From CAYONM01 sp964405325 (GTDB lineage Bacteria; Planctomycetota; UBA11346): DNA of 9,461 bases. How positions within the stretch are numbered: position 1 is the stretch's first letter; each line of letters starts with the position of its first letter. The position numbers were made by a program, and so were the translations under genes. The stretch is from assembly GCA_964405325.1 (NCBI GenBank), contig CAYONM010000150.1:1-9461 (forward strand). The letters run 5' to 3'. Below are positions 6,289-9,461 of the stretch, one piece after another. The notes under the pieces were generated by a model. That model did not search any database, was not told where the DNA came from, and worked only from the letters and a program-made list of their open reading frames with translations.

Positions 6289-8001
6289 ATGAGCGAGCTG
6301 CCAAGCGGTGCCCAACGCGTTATTCAGTGCCTGGAGCGACAAGGCGTCGAGCATATCTTCGGGCTCTCCGGCGGAGCTGCGATTCCCATGTTCGATGCAC
6401 TCGTTGACTCCAAGATCAAATTGGTCCTGGTGCGGCACGAACAGGGCGCCACCCACATGGCCGATGGCTATGCCCGCGCTACTGGCCGTCCCGGCGTGGC
6501 ACTGGTCACCTCTGGGCCTGGTGCCACCAACACGGTCACTGGTCTGCTGACCGCACTGATGGACTCGGTGCCGATGATCGTGCTCTGTGGCCAGACCATC
6601 AGCCCAATGCTCGGCAAGGACGCCTTCCAGGAGGCGGACGTCACTGGCATCACTTATCCGGTGGTCAAACACAGCTATCTGGTGAAGCATGTGGACGACA
6701 TCCCCCGCATCATGCGGGAGGCCTTCCACATCGCCACCACCGGCCGTCCCGGCCCCGTGCTGATCGACCTGCCCAAGGACATCGCCTCCAGCCCCTGCGC
6801 TGCCGACTTCGTCGATGAGGTCGACCTGCCCGGCTACAACGTCCCAACACGCGCCAATCACGACGCGATGCACCAACTGGCACAGCTGGTCAACCGCTCG
6901 CGCCGTCCGCTGCTCTACGTTGGCCACGGTGCGGTGATCGCCGATGCCGGTCGCGCCATCACCAATTTGGCAGAAAAACTCCAGGCCCCGGTGGTCAACA
7001 CCCTGCTGGGCAAGGGAGCGATGAGCGAAGAGCACCCCTTGAACCTGGGCATGCTGGGCATGCACGGCACCGCCTATGCCAACAAGGCGGTGGAGCACTG
7101 CGACCTGATCATGGCGATCGGCTCGCGCTGGGACGACCGCATCACCGGCAAGGTCAGCGAGTTCTGCGCCGATGCGATCAAAATCCACATCGACATCGAT
7201 GTGGCCGAATTCAATAAAATCATCAGACCGGATCTCAGCGTGGCTGGCGACGCCCGCCTGGTCATCGAAGACCTGGTCCCGCTGGTCGGACAGCTCGAAA
7301 CCAAGGACTGGCTGGCCCGCTGCGACGCTTGGCGCAAACAATATCCGCTGAAAGCACTGAAAAAAGGCGGCCTACAGGCACAGTTCGTGTTGCATCGCCT
7401 ACACGAACTCACCGGTGGCGATGCTGTTATCACCACTGATGTCGGCCAGCACCAGATGTGGGCGGCGCAATTTCTGCGCACCAAACACAACCGACACTGG
7501 CTCTCTTCCGGCGGCGCCGGCACCATGGGCTATGGCTGGCCGGCGGCCATCGGCGCCAAATTCGCCCGCCCTGACCAAGAGGTCTGGGCCGTGGTTGGCG
7601 ACGGCGGTTTCCAAATGACCCTCTGCGAACTGGCAACAGCACAGATCAATAAATGCGCGGCCAAGGTATTGATCCTCAACAACAGCTACCTCGGCATGGT
7701 CCGGCAATGGCAGGAATTGTTTTTCGACAACCGTCTCTCTGGCGTCGACCTCGAAGGCAATCCCGATTTCGTCAAACTCGCCCAGGCCTATGGCGTCAAG
7801 GCCTTCCGCATCAAACGCCAGGCGGATGTCGACAAGGTACTGAAAGAAGCCATCGCCTATCAGGACGGTCCGGTGGTGGTGGAGGCCGTTACCACCAAGA
7901 CCGACAACGTCTTCCCTATGATCCCCGCTGGCGCGACCTATTCCGACATGATTACCGAAGCGCCCAAACACCAGATGGCCAAGCCGACCGGGTCGACCTG
8001 A
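6289..8001 (+). CDS. ilvB: Acetolactate synthase, large (catalytic) subunit
   Basis: A 570-residue thiamine-diphosphate enzyme making acetolactate or acetohydroxybutyrate, the first common step of valine, leucine and isoleucine synthesis. Length fits the biosynthetic IlvB/IlvI class. Domains run in the usual order: the N-terminal pyrimidine-binding domain with catalytic Glu51 in RHEQGA and the SGPGATN loop (75-81), a central FAD-binding-type domain (about 190-340), and the C-terminal pyrophosphate domain with GDG (437-439) and NN (464-465), the TPP/Mg motif. GMVRQWQELFF (469-479) carries the Trp conserved at the herbicide site. The start is ATG 6289, with AAAGGA at 6278-6283 five nt upstream; an in-frame TTG at 6259 would add ten residues and lacks support. 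The small subunit follows after an unusually long 226-bp gap that contains a repeat element. ilvC is not adjacent. Confidence 0.96.
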   Translation: MSELPSGAQRVIQCLERQGVEHIFGLSGGAAIPMFDALVDSKIKLVLVRHEQGATHMADGYARATGRPGVALVTSGPGATNTVTGLLTALMDSVPMIVLCGQTISPMLGKDAFQEADVTGITYPVVKHSYLVKHVDDIPRIMREAFHIATTGRPGPVLIDLPKDIASSPCAADFVDEVDLPGYNVPTRANHDAMHQLAQLVNRSRRPLLYVGHGAVIADAGRAITNLAEKLQAPVVNTLLGKGAMSEEHPLNLGMLGMHGTAYANKAVEHCDLIMAIGSRWDDRITGKVSEFCADAIKIHIDIDVAEFNKIIRPDLSVAGDARLVIEDLVPLVGQLETKDWLARCDAWRKQYPLKALKKGGLQAQFVLHRLHELTGGDAVITTDVGQHQMWAAQFLRTKHNRHWLSSGGAGTMGYGWPAAIGAKFARPDQEVWAVVGDGGFQMTLCELATAQINKCAAKVLILNNSYLGMVRQWQELFFDNRLSGVDLEGNPDFVKLAQAYGVKAFRIKRQADVDKVLKEAIAYQDGPVVVEAVTTKTDNVFPMIPAGATYSDMITEAPKHQMAKPTGST

Positions 8002-8024
8002 CCTTGTCACCATCGTTGCTTGCA

Positions 8025-8167
8025 TCAGAGGGGGCGCTGCCCCCTCGCGACATCCGTCGCACCCGCCAACCGGGCTCCAGCCCCACGCTCCTCAGTCGCG
8101 ACCTGCGCGGGCGTTTTTCGCTCGCCTGGTGACCGAAAAGGATGTCCGAATCCGATCCTTGATGGAC
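8025..8167 (+). mobile_element. MITE-like palindromic repeat, copy A (between ilvB and ilvN)
   Basis: The first 38 bases (8025-8062) match the reverse complement of 9273-9310 at 37 of 38 positions. Similarity recurs further in (CGCTCGCCTGG at 8119-8129) and at the far end (around 8144-8167). It is therefore a diverged full-length relative of the element at 9171-9315, in opposite orientation. It contains a perfect 8-bp hairpin, GAGGGGGC-GCT-GCCCCCTC (8028-8046), and a weaker one around 8107-8125. Degenerate terminal inverted repeats are visible: CATCAGAGG (8023-8031) against CCTTGATGG (8157-8165). TCACCAT occurs on both sides (8007-8013, 8171-8177), a possible target duplication, although it does not abut the ends. 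There is no transposase, so if mobile it would be non-autonomous. Confidence 0.6.
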
Positions 8168-8192
8168 TCATCACCATTATTACCAACCTGCC

Positions 8193-8216
8193 AACCAGCT
8201 AACCAGCTAACCAGCT
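8193..8216 (+). repeat. Three tandem copies of AACCAGCT before ilvN
   Basis: AACCAGCT is repeated three times without a gap and runs straight into the ribosome binding site of ilvN (AAGG, 8217-8220). Copy number could vary by slippage. This would change the leader but not the distance from ribosome binding site to start codon. Confidence 0.9.
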
Positions 8217-8227
8217 AAGGTACTCAC

Positions 8228-8731
8228 ATGACCACCGCCAGCATGCAAGCTCACACCCTTTCGCTCTACGTGCGCAACCAGCCGGGCGTCCTGGTGCGCG
8301 TGGCCCTGGTGTTCTCCCGCCGCGGCTTCAATATCGACAGTCTGATTGTCTCGCCTGGCGCGCAGACCGAATTCTCCCGCATGACCATCACCGCTACCGG
8401 CGATCCCGATGGCCTGGAACAAATCGTCAAGCAACTGGCCAAATTGGTCGACGTGGTCCATGCTATCGACCACACCGGTCAGGATGCGGTCGAAACGGAA
8501 CTGGCCCTGATCAAGGTCCGCATCGGCATCACCGACCGCACCCCGGTGCTACAGATCGCCGAACACTTCAAAGCCAAAGTCATGGACTTCGGCGCCGATT
8601 CGCTGGTCATGCGTATGCATGGGACCTCGCAGAAACTCGACAATGCGGTCGAATTGCTGCGCGGTTTCGACATCATCGAACTGGTCCGTTCGGGCAAGAT
8701 GCTGATGGCGCGCGGCAGCAACATCACCTGA
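8228..8731 (+). CDS. ilvN: Acetolactate synthase, small (regulatory) subunit
   Basis: A 167-residue protein with an N-terminal ACT domain (about 8-82: LSLYVRNQPGVLVRVALVF then RRGFNIDSLIVSP) and the C-terminal ALS small-subunit domain (about 92-162: ELALIKVRI, then MDFGADSLVMRMHGTSQKL and VRSGKMLMARG). It binds the large subunit, stimulates it and confers valine feedback. Gly20 and Asn35 occupy the positions of E. coli IlvH Gly14 and Asn29, where changes cause valine resistance, so feedback regulation is probably intact. Length and domain content match IlvH-type long small subunits. ATG 8228 is preceded by AAGG (8217-8220) at 7 nt; Met6 is a less likely start. No terminator follows; the gene converges on a minus-strand gene only 3 nt away. 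Confidence 0.95.
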   Translation: MTTASMQAHTLSLYVRNQPGVLVRVALVFSRRGFNIDSLIVSPGAQTEFSRMTITATGDPDGLEQIVKQLAKLVDVVHAIDHTGQDAVETELALIKVRIGITDRTPVLQIAEHFKAKVMDFGADSLVMRMHGTSQKLDNAVELLRGFDIIELVRSGKMLMARGSNIT

Positions 8732-8734
8732 GCA

Positions 8735-9154
8735 TCACACGCACACCAAGCCGGCTTCATGGAAAGCAGCCAACACCTCGCTCGGATAATCCATCGCTCG
8801 AGGTGCCTGCCATTCCGGACCAGGGCAGGCCCGCTGCAAAAGATGTGCACTGTCCGCAGTGAGCGCCAGCACCTCGCCACATTCATCACCAATCAACCAG
8901 TCACCGGCCTGGCAAACGGGGGATTCACCCAGCCAGACCACACGTTTATCGGGCGACCACTGCCAATCCGCCAATAATTGAGCAATCGCGCTGTCATCCA
9001 CAAGCGGATACGGCACCACCTGTTCAAACCAGATCGATACCGGCTCCTGCATCGCTTCGCCTTGCAGCCACGCTCGCATGGCGGCATGCAATGCCGGACC
9101 AATACTATCGATATCGGCCGCATCGACCTCGACAGCCGACAATCCAAGCAACAT
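8735..9154 (-). CDS. Unrecognised protein, probably exported, likely 5'-truncated
   Basis: A 139-residue frame from ATG 9154, not recognised as a known family. Its composition is protein-like and Trp-rich (WFEQVVPYPLVDD; LADWQWSPDKRVVWLGESP; VCQAGDWLIGDECGEVLAL) with four cysteines. Translation continues upstream of the ATG as THLLCL, which together with MLLGLSAVEVDAA resembles the core and cleavage site of a signal peptide. The charged N-terminus is missing, and an in-frame TGA (complement of 9176-9178) lies inside the terminal repeat of the element at 9171-9315. No Shine-Dalgarno site precedes ATG 9154. The likely reading is a secreted-protein gene whose start was displaced or destroyed by the repeat, so it may be a remnant. 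It converges on ilvN, with 3 nt between the stops. Confidence 0.5.
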   Translation of the reverse strand: MLLGLSAVEVDAADIDSIGPALHAAMRAWLQGEAMQEPVSIWFEQVVPYPLVDDSAIAQLLADWQWSPDKRVVWLGESPVCQAGDWLIGDECGEVLALTADSAHLLQRACPGPEWQAPRAMDYPSEVLAAFHEAGLVCV

Positions 9155-9170
9155 CAGACAAAGAAGATGG

Positions 9171-9315
9171 GTCCCTCAGAGGTCGAATTCGGCACGAATC
9201 CGATAAGAGCCAGGCGAGCGCGTCCAAGCGCGAGGACCTGCGGTCCGCACCTCCGACCGAGGCCGTGCGGGTGTGCGACGGATGTCGCGAGGGGGCAACG
9301 CCCCCTCTGAGGGAC
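9171..9315 (-). mobile_element. MITE-like palindromic repeat, copy B, with perfect 12-bp terminal inverted repeats
   Basis: A 145-bp segment bounded by GTCCCTCAGAGG (9171-9182) and its exact inverse complement CCTCTGAGGGAC (9304-9315). Read on the minus strand it is homologous to copy A at 8025-8167: 37 of 38 identical at one end, a shared CGCTCGCCTGG in the middle, and a similar far end. The same hairpin core is present as GAGGGGGC-AAC-GCCCCCTC (+ strand 9289-9307), with a compensated loop only. AAGAAG occurs outside both ends (9161-9166, 9323-9328), but not adjacent to them, so a target duplication is not secure. On the minus strand one reading frame is open through the element, but a TGA lies just before it and there is no start codon, so it is not called as a gene. 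Confidence 0.65.
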
Positions 9316-9323
9316 GCGTCATA

Positions 9324-9382
9324 AGAAGCTGAGCTCGCAAAAAATTCGGGAAGAAAAAGTTGTTTTTGCGGGCTCAGCTTCT
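9324..9382. repeat. 20-bp inverted repeat (long hairpin)
   Basis: AGAAGCTGAGCTCGCAAAAA (9324-9343) pairs with TTTTTGCGGGCTCAGCTTCT (9363-9382) with one T/G wobble, enclosing a 19-nt purine-rich loop. It begins 9 bp beyond copy B. There is no T-run after the stem on either strand, so it does not look like a standard intrinsic terminator; it could be another short palindromic repeat or a transposon-end remnant. Confidence 0.75.
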
Positions 9383-9385
9383 GGG

Positions 9386-9406
9386 GTCCGAGGGGCTTGC
9401 CCCTCG
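9386..9406. repeat. Short hairpin sharing the core of the MITE-like elements
   Basis: CGAGGGG (9389-9395) and CCCCTCG (9400-9406) form a 7-bp stem with loop CTTG, preceded by GTCC. The arrangement GTCC-AGGGG-TTG-CCCCTCG resembles the outer end and hairpin core of copy B, in the opposite orientation. It may be a shortened third member of the family. Confidence 0.5.
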
Positions 9407-9461
9407 AGGTAAGGGCCCGTCAAAAAATAAACATTACATTTCGCTTGATCTTTTGCCGCCC
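9407..9461. other. AT-rich end of window, no feature recognised
   Basis: Together with 9155-9406 this makes just over 300 bp without a gene. The last 55 bases contain a GGGCCC palindrome, an A-rich run and AT-rich DNA, but no reading frame, promoter or repeat that can be supported. Confidence 0.4.

Noticed and set aside
6241..7341. 366-residue minus-strand open frame
   Set aside because: It is a shadow of the acetolactate synthase large-subunit gene in a GC-rich sequence; Asp/His/Gly/Val-rich composition is typical of antisense frames.
8020..8202. Small plus-strand protein between ilvB and ilvN
   Set aside because: The frame lies almost wholly in the repeat element. The matching frame in copy B lacks a start, so the shared peptide reflects DNA-level repeat conservation, not a gene.
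9324..9382. Intrinsic terminator
   Set aside because: The stem is long, but there is no T-run after it on either strand, and the loop is 19 nt.

Overview
The window looks like a chromosomal segment of a moderately GC-rich Gram-negative bacterium, probably a proteobacterium. The evidence is two lipobox signal peptides, a DUF547 protein with a cleavable signal peptide, housekeeping biosynthesis genes with ordinary Shine-Dalgarno sites, and GC-rich palindromic intergenic repeats. The taxonomic placement is inference; no rRNA or other marker is present.

Layout. Bases 1-2098 (+): the 3' part of a large Calx-beta repeat surface protein, followed 13 nt later by a lipoprotein with a formylglycine-generating-enzyme (FGE/SUMF1) fold that lacks the catalytic cysteines. 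The pair ends at a perfect 12-bp-stem terminator (2127-2161). Bases 2229-3026 (+): a secreted DUF547 protein, overlapping its convergent neighbour by 16 bp. Bases 3011-5554 (-): a tightly coupled run trpC-trpF-cmk, with a 4-nt and an 8-nt overlap. TrpC and TrpF carry out successive steps of tryptophan synthesis. The cytidylate kinase carries an unusual C-terminal extension of about 150 residues that looks cupin-like. Bases 5627-6058 (+): a small unrecognised lipoprotein, divergent from trpC. Bases 6289-8731 (+): the large and small subunits of acetolactate synthase, first enzyme of branched-chain amino acid synthesis. Bases 8735-9154 (-): an unrecognised protein, probably 5'-truncated, converging on the small subunit. 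Bases 9155-9461: no gene, but several palindromic repeats.

The most unusual structure is a pair of related, MITE-like, non-coding elements of about 145 bp in inverted orientation. Copy A (8025-8167) lies between the two acetolactate synthase genes, which are normally nearly adjacent. Copy B (9171-9315) has perfect 12-bp terminal inverted repeats and abuts the 5' end of the minus-strand gene at 9154, placing a stop codon in what looks like the start of its signal peptide. Beyond copy B are a 20-bp-stem hairpin and a third hairpin with the same core as the two elements. No complete transposon, CRISPR array, tRNA, rRNA or recognised defence system was seen.
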